From assembly GCA_030529305.1 (NCBI GenBank), contig JAUMXD010000001.1, positions 1 to 53,956 on the forward strand: a stretch of DNA of 53,956 nucleotides, in the 5' to 3' direction. Origin of the DNA: Allobrachymonas sp. GTDB lineage: Bacteria; Pseudomonadota; Gammaproteobacteria; Burkholderiales; Burkholderiaceae. Of this stretch, positions 1-9,353 are shown in pieces (position 1 is the stretch's first letter; each line of letters begins with the position of its first letter). The notes below the pieces were generated by a model that made no database searches, was not told where the DNA came from, and saw only the letters and a program-made list of their open reading frames with translations. Both the position numbers and the translations under genes were made by a program.

Positions 1-944
1 TTGGGCAGGCCCACCCAGGGCTGCAACTGCTTGCTGCGCATGATGCGCGCCGAGATGGGGTGCACGGCGTAAGAGATCACCATTGGGCGCTTGAGCAAAG
101 CCGCTTCCAACGTGGCTGTGCCACTGGCGATGAGCGTGACGTTGCAGGCCGTAAGCGCCTCGTGCGATTGGCCGTCTAGCACCGTGATCACATGGCCGAG
201 GCCAGCCGCTTGCACCATGCCTTGCAGGCGGGCCAGATAACCGGGTGCTGCAGGCAGCAAGCAACGCAGGCCCGGGCGACGTTGGTGCAGCAGACGGGCT
301 GCCTCCAGAAAGCGAGGAGCCAAGTAAGCAATTTCGGAATCGCGGCTGCCCGGCAGCAGCGCCAGCACTTCAGCCTCTGGCGGCAATTGCAGTGCAGCAC
401 GCGCGGCTTGCTGATCGGGCTCCAGCGGCAGCACGCTGGCCAATGGGTGGCCCACGTAGGTCGCGGCAATGCCGTGCTGTTCCAGCAAGGCGGGCTCGAA
501 AGGAAACAGGCATAACACATGATCGGCGCTGCGGCGAATGGTATGGACGCGATGCGGCCGCCAGGCCCAGATGGAAGGGCAAACAAAATGCACCGTACGG
601 ATGCCCTTTTGCCGCAAACTTTCTTCCAGGCCGAAGTTGAAATCGGGCGCATCCACACCGATGAAAACGTCGGGCCGCTCTTGCAGAAAACGCTGGCGCA
701 GCTGCGAGCGAATGCGCCACAGGCCAAACACGCGCTTGAACACTTCCAGGTTATAGCCATGCACCGCCAGCAACTGGCTGGGCCACAGCACCTGAAAACC
801 CTGCGCCTGCATGCGCGGCCCGCCAATGCCGCTGGCCCGCCACTGGGGCCAATGCTGGCTTACCCCTTGCAGCAGCAGGCTGGCCAGCAGGTCGCCCGAG
901 GCTTCGCCTGCCACCATGCCGATGCGTAAAGCGCTGGAATTCAT
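1..944 (-). CDS. lpxB: Lipid-A-disaccharide synthase LpxB (3' end beyond window)
   Basis: GT19-family glycosyltransferase. It joins UDP-2,3-diacylglucosamine and 2,3-diacylglucosamine 1-phosphate into the lipid A disaccharide at the inner face of the cytoplasmic membrane. I read 314 codons from the ATG at 944. The N-terminus carries the hallmark GEASGD (residues 13-18), and further on PDFNFGLE, HFVCPSIWAW, LLPGSRDSEI and SGTATLEAAL are visible, all typical of LpxB. Family members are about 380-390 residues, so roughly 70 C-terminal residues lie outside the window. It is the last visible gene of the lpxD-fabZ-lpxA-lpxB order. 275 bases separate it from lpxA, longer than usual for this pair, and no clear Shine-Dalgarno precedes the ATG. 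Confidence 0.95.
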   Translation of the reverse strand, partial: MNSSALRIGMVAGEASGDLLASLLLQGVSQHWPQWRASGIGGPRMQAQGFQVLWPSQLLAVHGYNLEVFKRVFGLWRIRSQLRQRFLQERPDVFIGVDAPDFNFGLEESLRQKGIRTVHFVCPSIWAWRPHRVHTIRRSADHVLCLFPFEPALLEQHGIAATYVGHPLASVLPLEPDQQAARAALQLPPEAEVLALLPGSRDSEIAYLAPRFLEAARLLHQRRPGLRCLLPAAPGYLARLQGMVQAAGLGHVITVLDGQSHEALTACNVTLIASGTATLEAALLKRPMVISYAVHPISARIMRSKQLQPWVGLP

Positions 945-1219
945 ACGCTGCAAGATTGACTCAGAAAAAAACTTTCACTGCGGAATAGGCAGTGCAAAAA
1001 ATCAAATGGATTGAAACAGCGAGGGGCTTTGTGTCTTTGAATCGTCAGCCCGATAGAGCTTGGAATGAACAATCAAACAAATGAGTTGTCATTGCAGATG
1101 TGTTTTTTTTAGATGAATCAAGAGCTAAAAAAACTCTTTATTGAATCGCACTTGCCAGGCTACCCGTGATTTCTTCGCATACTGTTTAAGTAAGGGCCAA
1201 GCAAACTCTTCACCCAAGC
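945..1219. other. AT-rich gap between lpxA and lpxB
   Basis: 275 bases with several A/T runs and no convincing reading frame. A weak AAGAG/CTCTT hairpin with an A-rich loop lies near 1122-1140. I cannot identify a good promoter for lpxB, although the length suggests it might have one. Confidence 0.4.
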
Positions 1220-2008
1220 TCACCGCACAATGCCCCGCTTGCTGCCCACCAAAAAGTCGAGCATGCGGCGGATATCGTCATCCGCTTCAGAGTATTCAAT
1301 CGCCAAAGCATCTATGGCCGCGCGGGCTTGTTCCAGCGGCAGGCCATCGCGATACAGGTATTTGTGCATGGCCTTGATGGCGGCGATGCGATTGGGTGAA
1401 AAGCCCCGGCGGCGCAGTCCTTCGATATTGAAGCTGCGGGGCTTGCCAGGATTGCCGTCCACCAGCATATAGGGCGGAATGTCTTGATTCACGGCCGAGT
1501 TGGAGCCGAGCATGGCATGCGCGCCCACGCGGCAGAACTGGTGGATGCCCGATTGCCCGCCGATGATGGCCCAGTCGTGCACCTGCACATGGCCCGCCAG
1601 CCCCACGTAACTGGCCAAAATGGTTTGGTTGCCTACTTGCACATCGTGCGCGATGTGCACGGAGGACATGATCCAGTTGTCGTCACCCACGCGGGTGCAG
1701 CCACTGTCTTGCACGGTGCCGGTGTTGATGGTGCAAAATTCGCGGATGGTGTTGCGGTGGCCGATTTCCAGCCGGGTGGGCTCGCCCGCGTACTTCTTGT
1801 CTTGCGGCGCGCCGCCAATGGCATTGTGGGAATAGATGCGGTTGTCTTCGCCGATGGTAGTGTGCCCTTCGATCACGCAGTGCGAGCCGATGACGCTGCG
1901 CGCGCCAATCGTGACATGCGGGCCGATGAGGGTGAAAGCGCCAATCGTGGCATCAGCCGCCACCTGGGCAGAAGGGTCGATCAGGGCGGTTGGGTGAATG
2001 TGCGCCAC
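1220..2008 (-). CDS. lpxA: UDP-N-acetylglucosamine acyltransferase LpxA, GTG start
   Basis: Transfers a 3-hydroxyacyl chain from ACP to UDP-GlcNAc, the first step of lipid A synthesis, in the cytoplasm. The protein is a left-handed parallel beta-helix with hexapeptide repeats over the first two thirds. It shows IAHDVQVG (region of the catalytic His), [15 protein letters not shown], and the conserved C-terminal helical region after GNPGKPR. I choose the GTG at 2008 because AAGGA lies 8 bases upstream and because it gives 262 residues, the usual family length. Starting further upstream would add 15 atypical residues and run into fabZ. The start is 23 bases after the fabZ stop, so the two are co-transcribed. 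Confidence 0.93.
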   Translation of the reverse strand: MAHIHPTALIDPSAQVAADATIGAFTLIGPHVTIGARSVIGSHCVIEGHTTIGEDNRIYSHNAIGGAPQDKKYAGEPTRLEIGHRNTIREFCTINTGTVQDSGCTRVGDDNWIMSSVHIAHDVQVGNQTILASYVGLAGHVQVHDWAIIGGQSGIHQFCRVGAHAMLGSNSAVNQDIPPYMLVDGNPGKPRSFNIEGLRRRGFSPNRIAAIKAMHKYLYRDGLPLEQARAAIDALAIEYSEADDDIRRMLDFLVGSKRGIVR

Positions 2009-2031
2009 GGGCTTTTTCCTTGCAATCCGTT

Positions 2032-2493
2032 TCAGACTTTGCGCACGGCGCACATCAAGTCGGCCTCGCAGGCCAGCTCGCCATCAACTGAAGCGGTGGC
2101 GTGGTATTTGTAGATGCCGCCACGCCCACGATCGGCGGTGACTTCAAAAACGATTTGGTCGCCAGCGATCACGGGGCGTTTGAAGCGTGCATTGTCAATG
2201 CCTGCGAAGTAGTACACCGTGTCTGGGGCCAGGCCTGTGTCGCCATTGGGGTAAGTGAACAAGAGCGACGAAGCTTGCGCCATGGCTTCCAAGATCAACA
2301 CACCGGGCATGACCGGGTGATGCGGAAAGTGGCCGCCAAAAAACGGTTCGTTGATGGTGACGTTTTTGATGGCCTTGAGTCGTTTGTTTTCCAAATCGAC
2401 CTCGATCACGCGGTCGATCAGCAAAAACGGGTAACGGTGCGGCAAATGCCGCATCACTTTGAAAATATCCATTGGAGGCGCTGACTGCGTCAT
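2032..2493 (-). CDS. fabZ: 3-hydroxyacyl-[ACP] dehydratase FabZ
   Basis: Dehydrates 3-hydroxyacyl-ACP to trans-2-enoyl-ACP in type II fatty acid synthesis. The protein is a cytoplasmic hot-dog fold of 153 residues. The active-site signature [13 protein letters not shown] with His55 and the LILEAMAQ helix with Glu69 are both present. The start ATG at 2493 overlaps the lpxD stop as ATGA, which favours it over the in-frame upstream start that would extend far into lpxD. A second ATG at codon 8 ([16 protein letters not shown]) is an alternative. FabZ and LpxA/LpxD compete for the same hydroxyacyl-ACP pool, and their co-transcription here fits balancing of membrane phospholipid and lipid A. Confidence 0.94.
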   Translation of the reverse strand: MTQSAPPMDIFKVMRHLPHRYPFLLIDRVIEVDLENKRLKAIKNVTINEPFFGGHFPHHPVMPGVLILEAMAQASSLLFTYPNGDTGLAPDTVYYFAGIDNARFKRPVIAGDQIVFEVTADRGRGGIYKYHATASVDGELACEADLMCAVRKV

Positions 2494-3488
2494 GATTTTT
2501 GCAATGCTTTCAATTCTTGTTCGAGTGCTTTGATGCGGTCGCGCAGTTTGTGCAACTGCTTGGCCGTGGCGGCATTTTTTTCCCACGCGGCATTATCGTC
2601 GATGGGGAAAAATCCCGTGTAAACCCCCGGCTTGTGCAGCGAGCGCGAGGCAAAGGATGTGGCTGAAATATGCACCCCTTCGGCCAGCGTGATGTGCCCC
2701 ATGATGTTGGCTGCGCCACCAATGGTGCAGCCTGCGCCCACAGTGGTGCTGCCGGCAATGCCCGAGCAGGCGGCCATGGCCACGTTGCGGCCCAGGTGCA
2801 CGTTGTGGGCGATTTGAATCAGGTTGTCGAGCTTCACGCCGTCTTCAATCACGGTGTCGTCCAGCGCGCCACGGTCGATGCAGGTGTTGGCGCCGATTTC
2901 CACATCGTTGCCGATGCGCACACGGCCCAGCTGTTCGATTTTGACCCACTGGCCCTGGTCTTGCGCAAAGCCGAAGCCATCGGCCCCAATGACAGCGCCC
3001 GCATGCACAATGCAGCGCTCGCCGATGGAGCAGCCTTCGCTCAATGTCACGCGCGATTTGAGCCAAGAACCGGCCCCTACCGAAGCGCCCTGCTCCACCA
3101 CACACATGGGTCCGATGATGGCATCGGGCGCAACATGCGCCTGGGGGTGCACAAAAGCCGTGGGGTGGATGTGGTAGTCGGGCCGAGGCTGGCTGCGCTG
3201 CTTCCACCATTGGCTCAGGCGTGCAAACCCGGCGTAAGGGTTATTCATCACGATGTGATTCAAACCACGGCTGCGTGCCAACTCTTGCGCCCAAGGGGCC
3301 ACAATGACACAAGCCGCCGCACTCTCTTGCAAATGCGGCAGAAAGTGGCGATTGCTGAGGAAAGTGATGCTGTGCGCATCCGCCGTTTTCAAAGGCGCAA
3401 TGCGCGCAATGCTTTGATGGCGATCGCCATGCAGCACGCCGCCATGGGCCTGTAAAAAATCGGCAATTTCTCCGAGCGAATAAGACAT
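2490..3488 (-). CDS. lpxD: UDP-3-O-acylglucosamine N-acyltransferase LpxD
   Basis: Adds the second 3-hydroxyacyl chain, to the amine of UDP-3-O-acyl-glucosamine, the third step of lipid A synthesis. It has 332 residues. An N-terminal uridine-binding domain (about 1-100) is followed by left-handed beta-helix repeats (about 105-290) with GADGFGFA and [12 protein letters not shown], which holds the catalytic histidine. The C-terminal helix ([20 protein letters not shown]) is a short amphipathic segment as in the family. The gene overlaps fabZ by ATGA. Unusually, an intrinsic terminator-like hairpin lies between skp and this gene, so lpxD-fabZ-lpxA(-lpxB) may have its own promoter. Confidence 0.95.
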   Translation of the reverse strand: MSYSLGEIADFLQAHGGVLHGDRHQSIARIAPLKTADAHSITFLSNRHFLPHLQESAAACVIVAPWAQELARSRGLNHIVMNNPYAGFARLSQWWKQRSQPRPDYHIHPTAFVHPQAHVAPDAIIGPMCVVEQGASVGAGSWLKSRVTLSEGCSIGERCIVHAGAVIGADGFGFAQDQGQWVKIEQLGRVRIGNDVEIGANTCIDRGALDDTVIEDGVKLDNLIQIAHNVHLGRNVAMAACSGIAGSTTVGAGCTIGGAANIMGHITLAEGVHISATSFASRSLHKPGVYTGFFPIDDNAAWEKNAATAKQLHKLRDRIKALEQELKALQKS

Positions 3489-3579
3489 AGTGTTTTTCCA
3501 GTCAAGAGGACTGATTTTTAGAAGGCCACTTGTTTACGCTGGTGGCGTATCTACTCTCTTCTGCCAACCCACTAAAACA

Positions 3580-3601
3580 AAAGGCGCTTTGCAGCGCCTT
3601 T
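3580..3601 (-). terminator. Intrinsic terminator between skp and lpxD
   Basis: Perfect 9-bp stem AAAGGCGCT / AGCGCCTTT with a 4-base loop. Read on the minus strand it is followed by TTGTTTTAGT, a T-rich tail. It lies 17 bases after the skp stop and upstream of lpxD, in a place where related genomes usually read straight through. Confidence 0.75.
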
Positions 3602-3617
3602 GCTCCTTGCGGATGGA

Positions 3618-4151
3618 TTATTTGGCCGCATTCAGTGCCCGCAACACCTTGTCGGTGATGTCGATGCGGGAATTGATGTAGGCCGCTTCCTGAATGATCA
3701 CGTCGTACTGCTCTTGGCGGGCCGTTTGCTCGATCACGCGGTTGGCTTTTTGAATGAAGCGCTGCAACTCGTCGTTTTTGCGGTTGTTCAGGTCTTCCTG
3801 AAATTCCTGGCGCTTGCGCTGAAAGTCGGCGTCTTGTGCCATCAACTGCTGCTGTTTGGTTGCGCGCTGCTCTTCACTCATTTTGGGTGCGTCGCGCTCG
3901 AACTGTTCAATGGCTTTTTGCAAGGCGCTGCCCTGGGCCACCAGCTGGCGCTCGCGGCCGGAAAACTCTTGCTTGAGCTTGTTTTGCGCAGCCTTGGAGG
4001 CTTCAGCCTCGCTGAACAAGCGCTCGGCATTCACAAAACCGATGCGGGTGGGAAAGACCTCTTGCGCCTGCGCTGCATGCGCCGTCCACAAGCAACTGGC
4101 CGCCAGAATCAGGCCGATGGATGTGCGTTGAAAGCGTTTGGATGTTTTCAT
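3618..4151 (-). CDS. skp: Periplasmic chaperone Skp (OmpH)
   Basis: Holdase that carries unfolded outer-membrane proteins across the periplasm to the BAM complex. It has 177 residues with a clear signal peptide (basic start, hydrophobic core LILAASCLWT, likely cleavage after AHAAQA). A long charged coiled-coil region rich in Lys, Gln and Glu follows (about 50-140), typical of the tentacle helices of the Skp trimer. The ATG shares one base with the bamA stop (TGATG), so translation is probably coupled with its client-receiving partner. The terminator hairpin just downstream probably ends the rseP-bamA-skp message. Confidence 0.93.
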   Translation of the reverse strand: MKTSKRFQRTSIGLILAASCLWTAHAAQAQEVFPTRIGFVNAERLFSEAEASKAAQNKLKQEFSGRERQLVAQGSALQKAIEQFERDAPKMSEEQRATKQQQLMAQDADFQRKRQEFQEDLNNRKNDELQRFIQKANRVIEQTARQEQYDVIIQEAAYINSRIDITDKVLRALNAAK

Positions 4152-6511
4152 CAGAATGTCGTCCCCATTTGAAATTGAAACTTCTGCAATTTGTCGCCTG
4201 GCTGCTTGCGGATCGGATGGCCGTAAGACAAGCTCAGCGGCCCCAGCGGCGAAATCCAGCGCAAGCCCAAACCGGCCGATGCCCTGACGCTGCGATCGGC
4301 AGAGGTGGACTTGTAGTTGGGCGAAGCATCGGCGTACACATTACCCGCATCCACAAAGGCGAACAGGCGCAGGGTCTTGTCGTTGTTAGCGCCTGGCAGC
4401 GGGCTGATCAACTCCAGGTTGACGTTGAACATCTTATTGCCGCCCACCGAGTAGGAGGAGCCCGTTGTAGGGTCCACCTCTTGCGGGCCGATGCCGCCGT
4501 AATCAAAGCCGCGCACCGAGCCTGTGCCACCCGCAAAGAAGTTTTTATAGAAGGGGAAGCAGTTGTGGCTGACGCCTGAGGCCACGTCTTTGCGGCAGCT
4601 CAAACCCTTGCCGTACCCCAGATCGGTGTTGAACATGAGGGTCACGTTCTTGGTGAGCGGGAAGTATTGCTGGTATTTATAAGTGGCCAACGCATAGCGC
4701 ATTTTGCCCGCTGGGCTCAACACGCCGTTGACTTGGTGCAAAGAGCCCTCAGTGGGCACCAGCGCACTGTTGCGGCTGTCGCGCGCCCAGCCAATGCTGA
4801 TGGGCATGCCCACGGCAGATTTGCCGTAGTAATCGATATAGCGCTGGTAAGAAGGCGGCAGGGTCGAGGTTTTTTTGCGGATGCCGTAACGCTCCACGCC
4901 CAAACCGAAGTTGATGGTGTCTCTTTCAGAAACAGGCACACCAAAACTCAAGCCCGCATTATCTGAACGCACGCGGTAGTCACCGCCCTGCCCTGGCCGC
5001 GGCTCTGACATGGAGTGTGAAGCGTAGAACGTTCTGGAAATACCCGATGTGGTGAAGTAGGGATCGGTCGAGCTGATCGAATACGTGCGGTCGTATTTAC
5101 CGGTATTGATGTTCAGCGAGAAAGACTGGCCGGAGCCAAAAATATTGTCCTGGCTCAAGCTGAACGAAAAGGTCAGCTTATCTGTGCTCGAAAAACCGGC
5201 GCCCAACTGAATGGAGCCTGTAGGTCGCTCTTTGACCGTAACCAGAATGTCGGCCTGATCGGGCGAGCCGTCCACGGGCTGGGTTTCGATATTGATGTCG
5301 GTGAAATAGCCCAGGCGCTCCAGGCGCTCGCGCGAAAGGCGCATCTTCTCGGGATCGAACCAGGCCGATTCGTACTGGCGCATTTCGCGGCGGATGACCT
5401 CATCGCGCGTTTTGGTGTTGCCCGCTATATTGATGCGGCGAATGTAGGCTCTTTGGCCCGGCTCGGCAGCCAGAATCAGCTCGACTTGCTGGGTGACTGG
5501 GTCGATGCGGGGTTTGGCCTCGACCTTGGCAAAGGCGTGGCCGTAAGTGCCGAAATGCTTTTGAATGCCATCAATCGACGCCTGCACGTCTTCAAGCTTG
5601 TAAGCCGCACCGGGCTTGATTTTGATGAACGATTGGAACTCGGCTTCTTTACCCAGATAGTCGCCGTCCATCGTCACTTTGGAGACCACGTAACGCGGCC
5701 CTTCGCTCACGTGAACGACCACGCTCATGTCTTTCTTTTCGGGCGAGATCACGGTCTGCACCGAATCCACGCGGAATTCGATGTAGCCGCGATCGTGATA
5801 GAACTTGCGCAGGGCTTCCAGATCGGTGTTGAGCTTGTTTTCGGTATAGACATCGGACTTGGTGTACCAAGAGAGCCAGTTGCCGGTGTTCAGCTCCATC
5901 TGGTCTTGCAGCGTGGCGCTGCTGAAGGCCTGGTTGCCCACGAAGCGAATGTCCTTGATGCGCGATTTGTAGCCTTCCTTGACCGTGAACAGCAGGTTGA
6001 CGCGGTTGCGCTCGATGGGCGTGACGGTGGGCGTGATCTCCGCACCGTAAAAGCCTCGCTCCTGATACTGGCGCAGCAATTCCTGAACGGCGCGCGTTTC
6101 CACCGCCTTGTCGTAAGGGCGGCCCGAACCAACGCCCAAACGCGCCAAACCACCCAGCAAGGTCGATTTGTTGAATTCGCTGCCCGCGTTCACCTCCACC
6201 GTGTTGATGGTGGGGCGCTCCTGCACCACCACGACCATGTCGTTGCCGCGCACGTCGATGCGCACGTCCTGGAACAGGCCCAGATCAAACAACGAACGGA
6301 TGGCTGCGGCGCCCTGCTCGTCGCTGTAGGTATCACCTACGCGCATGGGGATGGAAGCAAAAACGGTGCCCGCATCCACGCGCTGCAAACCTTCGACCTT
6401 GATGTCTTTGATGACGAAAGGTTCGGCCGCCCAGGCGGCATTGGCAGAAAAGAGCAGGCTGGCCGCGACGACCAGAGGCTTCAATGAAAAAGAGGATGTG
6501 GTACGGCTCAT
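4151..6511 (-). CDS. bamA: Outer membrane protein assembly factor BamA
   Basis: Central beta-barrel of the BAM complex, which folds and inserts outer-membrane proteins. It has 786 residues from the ATG at 6511. A signal peptide ends near AWA/AEPF, then five POTRA repeats span roughly residues 27-420. A 16-strand barrel follows, with the VRGFDYGGIGP segment (loop 6 region) and a C-terminal phenylalanine (QFQMGTTF), the usual outer-membrane recognition signature. The in-frame TTG at 6538 would add 9 residues before the signal sequence and is less likely. The gene lies 66 bases after rseP and overlaps skp. bamB and bamD are encoded elsewhere in the window; bamE and bamC are not seen. Confidence 0.96.
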   Translation of the reverse strand: MSRTTSSFSLKPLVVAASLLFSANAAWAAEPFVIKDIKVEGLQRVDAGTVFASIPMRVGDTYSDEQGAAAIRSLFDLGLFQDVRIDVRGNDMVVVVQERPTINTVEVNAGSEFNKSTLLGGLARLGVGSGRPYDKAVETRAVQELLRQYQERGFYGAEITPTVTPIERNRVNLLFTVKEGYKSRIKDIRFVGNQAFSSATLQDQMELNTGNWLSWYTKSDVYTENKLNTDLEALRKFYHDRGYIEFRVDSVQTVISPEKKDMSVVVHVSEGPRYVVSKVTMDGDYLGKEAEFQSFIKIKPGAAYKLEDVQASIDGIQKHFGTYGHAFAKVEAKPRIDPVTQQVELILAAEPGQRAYIRRINIAGNTKTRDEVIRREMRQYESAWFDPEKMRLSRERLERLGYFTDINIETQPVDGSPDQADILVTVKERPTGSIQLGAGFSSTDKLTFSFSLSQDNIFGSGQSFSLNINTGKYDRTYSISSTDPYFTTSGISRTFYASHSMSEPRPGQGGDYRVRSDNAGLSFGVPVSERDTINFGLGVERYGIRKKTSTLPPSYQRYIDYYGKSAVGMPISIGWARDSRNSALVPTEGSLHQVNGVLSPAGKMRYALATYKYQQYFPLTKNVTLMFNTDLGYGKGLSCRKDVASGVSHNCFPFYKNFFAGGTGSVRGFDYGGIGPQEVDPTTGSSYSVGGNKMFNVNLELISPLPGANNDKTLRLFAFVDAGNVYADASPNYKSTSADRSVRASAGLGLRWISPLGPLSLSYGHPIRKQPGDKLQKFQFQMGTTF

Positions 6512-6577
6512 GAAATGAAACGATCGTGCATGAATCAAGGAGTGAACGAACGGGACTGAGGCCAGCCACGACGAAGT

Positions 6578-7951
6578 TCAATGGAAATGCCTGGCAATGT
6601 CATTGAAAGTGGCAATGAGCATCATGCATCCCAGCAAAATCAAGCCCGCTTTCTGCAGGCGCAATTGCCAAGCTTCCGATACCGGGCGGCCCGCAGCAGC
6701 CTCCCAGAGATAATATATCAAGTGCCCCCCGTCCAAGACCGGCACGGGTAACAAATTCAGCACGCCCAGGCTCACGCTGATGAGGCCGAGGAAGGCGATG
6801 TAGGCACTCCAGCCCGCCTGGGCCGATCGCCCGGCGTAATCGGCAATGGTGATCGGCCCGCTCAGGTTCTTGACGGAGATCTGCCCGCTCAGCATCTTGA
6901 CAAAGCCCTTGATGCTGATCAGCGCCACATCCCACACCTGCTTGACGCCATAGCGCAAACCTTCGAACAAGCCGTAGCGCACCATCACGGTAGCCGGCGC
7001 CGCGCCGAAATAGATGCCCACGCGCGCGACTTGCTTGCCGTTGACCGTTTCCAGATTCGGGGTGACTTGCAAATTCAGCTTCTGTTCCCCGCGCTTGACT
7101 TGCCAGCTCTGCGCTTGCCCGGACAAGTCGCTGCCAATCAGTTGCTGCAATTGCAGGGCATCGTCCACAGGCTGCTGGTTGATGCTCAGCACCAGATCTT
7201 GGTCGCGCACGCCTGCACGCGCAGCTGCCCCATCAGCGATCGTCTTGCGCACCACGGGGGGCATCCAAGGGCTGCCCACGCCGATGAGGCGGGCAAAGCC
7301 TTCGTCGGCTTCTTGCCCGGGCTGGATTTCGCTCAAAGGGATGACGATGGTGCGCTCTTTGCTTGCATTGGCATCGCCAGCCAAGGTGGAGCGCACTTCC
7401 AGTGCCACATTGCGCCGGTCCAGCGCGGCCTGGCTCAGGTTCCAGCTCAATTGCTCCAGCGAAACCACGGGCTGCCAATCGTCAGCCGAAGCGTGGCGCC
7501 ATTGCAGCACCTTGTCGCCACTGCGCAGGCCCGCCTTGGCCGCCAGACTGTTCGCCGGGGGCTGGGCCACGATGGGCTGGGCCTGCTGCATGCCATGCCA
7601 GGCCATGCCGGTGTACAAGCCAGCGGCCAGCAGCAGATTGGCAATGGGGCCAGCAGCCACAATGGCAAAACGCTTCCACACCGGCTGGGTGTTGAAGGCC
7701 AGATGCCGCTCGGCCGGGTCAACGGGGCCTTCGCGCTCGTCAAGCATCTTGACGTAGCCGCCCAGTGGCAGCAGGCACAGGGCAAATTCCGTTTCCTGGT
7801 TTTTGCCTTTCCAACGCAGAATCGGCTTGCCAAAGCCCACGGCAAAGCGCAGCACTTTCACGCCACACCAGCGCGCGACTTGGAAGTGGCCGTATTCGTG
7901 AATCGCCACCAGCAGCCCAATGGCCACGATGAATGCCAGTATTGTGATCAT
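6578..7951 (-). CDS. rseP: Site-2 zinc metalloprotease RseP
   Basis: Intramembrane protease that cleaves the anti-sigma factor RseA after DegS in the sigma-E envelope stress response, and also clears signal-peptide remnants. It has 457 residues. The zinc motif HEYGH (His18-His22) lies in the first membrane segment. Two PDZ domains lie in the periplasm (about 115-310), and the third zinc ligand motif PVLDGGH is in a C-terminal membrane segment. At least four hydrophobic segments are visible. It is 5 bases downstream of dxr and upstream of bamA, linking stress sensing with outer-membrane assembly. Confidence 0.95.
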   Translation of the reverse strand: MITILAFIVAIGLLVAIHEYGHFQVARWCGVKVLRFAVGFGKPILRWKGKNQETEFALCLLPLGGYVKMLDEREGPVDPAERHLAFNTQPVWKRFAIVAAGPIANLLLAAGLYTGMAWHGMQQAQPIVAQPPANSLAAKAGLRSGDKVLQWRHASADDWQPVVSLEQLSWNLSQAALDRRNVALEVRSTLAGDANASKERTIVIPLSEIQPGQEADEGFARLIGVGSPWMPPVVRKTIADGAAARAGVRDQDLVLSINQQPVDDALQLQQLIGSDLSGQAQSWQVKRGEQKLNLQVTPNLETVNGKQVARVGIYFGAAPATVMVRYGLFEGLRYGVKQVWDVALISIKGFVKMLSGQISVKNLSGPITIADYAGRSAQAGWSAYIAFLGLISVSLGVLNLLPVPVLDGGHLIYYLWEAAAGRPVSEAWQLRLQKAGLILLGCMMLIATFNDIARHFH

Positions 7952-7956
7952 GTTGG

Positions 7957-9150
7957 TCAGTTTTGAATCAGTGAGGTTGCCATGCGGCGCGCCTGTTCAT
8001 CCAGCGCCATCAAATCGGGTAGCGTAGCAGGCGGTTGAAACTGGGTACGTTGCAGGGTTTCTGCATTCACCGCGTAAATTTGATCGAAGCGGATGCGCCG
8101 ATCCAGAAAAGCTGCCACAGCCACCTCGTTGGCGGCATTGAGCACCACCGTGCTGCCCGGCGGCGCTGCCAGCACTTGCCAAACGAGCGACAGGCACGGA
8201 AAACGCTGCGGATGCCCGTGATGATGCACCGATTCGAAGCTCATCTGCACCATGTTGGCAAAGTCAAGCGCCCGCGCGCCACTGGCCATGCGTTGCGGCC
8301 AAGACAAGCCATAAGCAATTGGCACACGCATATCGGGCAAGCCCAGCTGCGCCACGATGGAAGCATCACGATACTGCACCATCGAATGCACGATGCTTTG
8401 CGGATGGATGACCACATCCATCTTTTCAGCTGGCATGCCAAACAGGTAGTGCGCCTCGATCACTTCCAGCGCCTTGTTCATCATGGTGGCCGAATCGACC
8501 GAAATCTTGCGCCCCATCGACCAATTGGGGTGGGCGCAGGCCTGCTCGGGCGTGACGTGCGGGAACTGCTGCGGATCGAGCGTGCGAAACGGCCCGCCCG
8601 ATGCGGTGAGGATGATTTTTTCCACCCGTTCGGGCCAGGTCGCCGGGTCTTCGGGCAAAGACTGGAAGATGGCCGAGTGCTCGCTATCAATCGGCAGCAG
8701 CGTGGCCTGCCCTTGCTGCACGGCTTGTAAAAACACGTGCCCGCCCATCACCAGCGCTTCTTTATTCGCCAGCAGCAGGCGTTTGCCTGCACGCGCTGCT
8801 GCCAGGCATGGTGCCAGGCCCGCCGCGCCCACGATCGCAGCCATCACGATATCCGCATCAGGATGCGCAGCAATTGTGACCAGCCCCTCTTCACCGGCCA
8901 GCACCTGCGTGGGCAAGCCATGCGCCTGGCATTGCTCACGCAGCAAATCAGCGTGCGGTGCCGAGGCCATGACGGCATAGCGCGGCTGGTGCTGGCGGCA
9001 CAGGGCCAGCATTTTGTCCACCTGCGTGGCAGCGCTGATGGCCAACAGGCCAAAGCGATCAGGGTGGCGCGCCATCACGTCCAGCGTGTTGCTGCCGATC
9101 GAGCCGGTAGCGCCCAGCACCGTGACCCATTGTTTGGCGTTGTTTTTCAT
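7957..9150 (-). CDS. dxr: 1-deoxy-D-xylulose-5-phosphate reductoisomerase Dxr
   Basis: Second step of the non-mevalonate isoprenoid pathway: converts DXP to 2-C-methyl-D-erythritol 4-phosphate with NADPH and a divalent metal. It has 397 residues. The NADPH-binding GATGSIG lies at the N-terminus, followed by LLANKEALVMGG and the active-site stretch IDSEHSAIFQ, then SMVQYRDAS and LDFANMVQMSFE in the C-terminal part. The gene is 5 bases from rseP. The 203-base gap to cdsA upstream is larger than the neighbouring junctions. ispG, a later step of the same pathway, is also in this window at 28193. Confidence 0.95.
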   Translation of the reverse strand: MKNNAKQWVTVLGATGSIGSNTLDVMARHPDRFGLLAISAATQVDKMLALCRQHQPRYAVMASAPHADLLREQCQAHGLPTQVLAGEEGLVTIAAHPDADIVMAAIVGAAGLAPCLAAARAGKRLLLANKEALVMGGHVFLQAVQQGQATLLPIDSEHSAIFQSLPEDPATWPERVEKIILTASGGPFRTLDPQQFPHVTPEQACAHPNWSMGRKISVDSATMMNKALEVIEAHYLFGMPAEKMDVVIHPQSIVHSMVQYRDASIVAQLGLPDMRVPIAYGLSWPQRMASGARALDFANMVQMSFESVHHHGHPQRFPCLSLVWQVLAAPPGSTVVLNAANEVAVAAFLDRRIRFDQIYAVNAETLQRTQFQPPATLPDLMALDEQARRMATSLIQN

Positions 9151-9353
9151 GGATGGTTAAGGAGATGTGTGATTTTCAAGAGCCTGTTCACGATGGCTTT
9201 GCGCGCCTTGCTTGTTTGAAGTGCCGTGCAAGCAATCTGTGCTGACTTTGCCTATCTTGCCGCATCTATTGTTTATTGGTTACAAACCAGGCACGACTTT
9301 CTTGCCGTAAATTGCCCCGTTTATTTCCGTAAACAGCAGCAGAGCACAGACGT

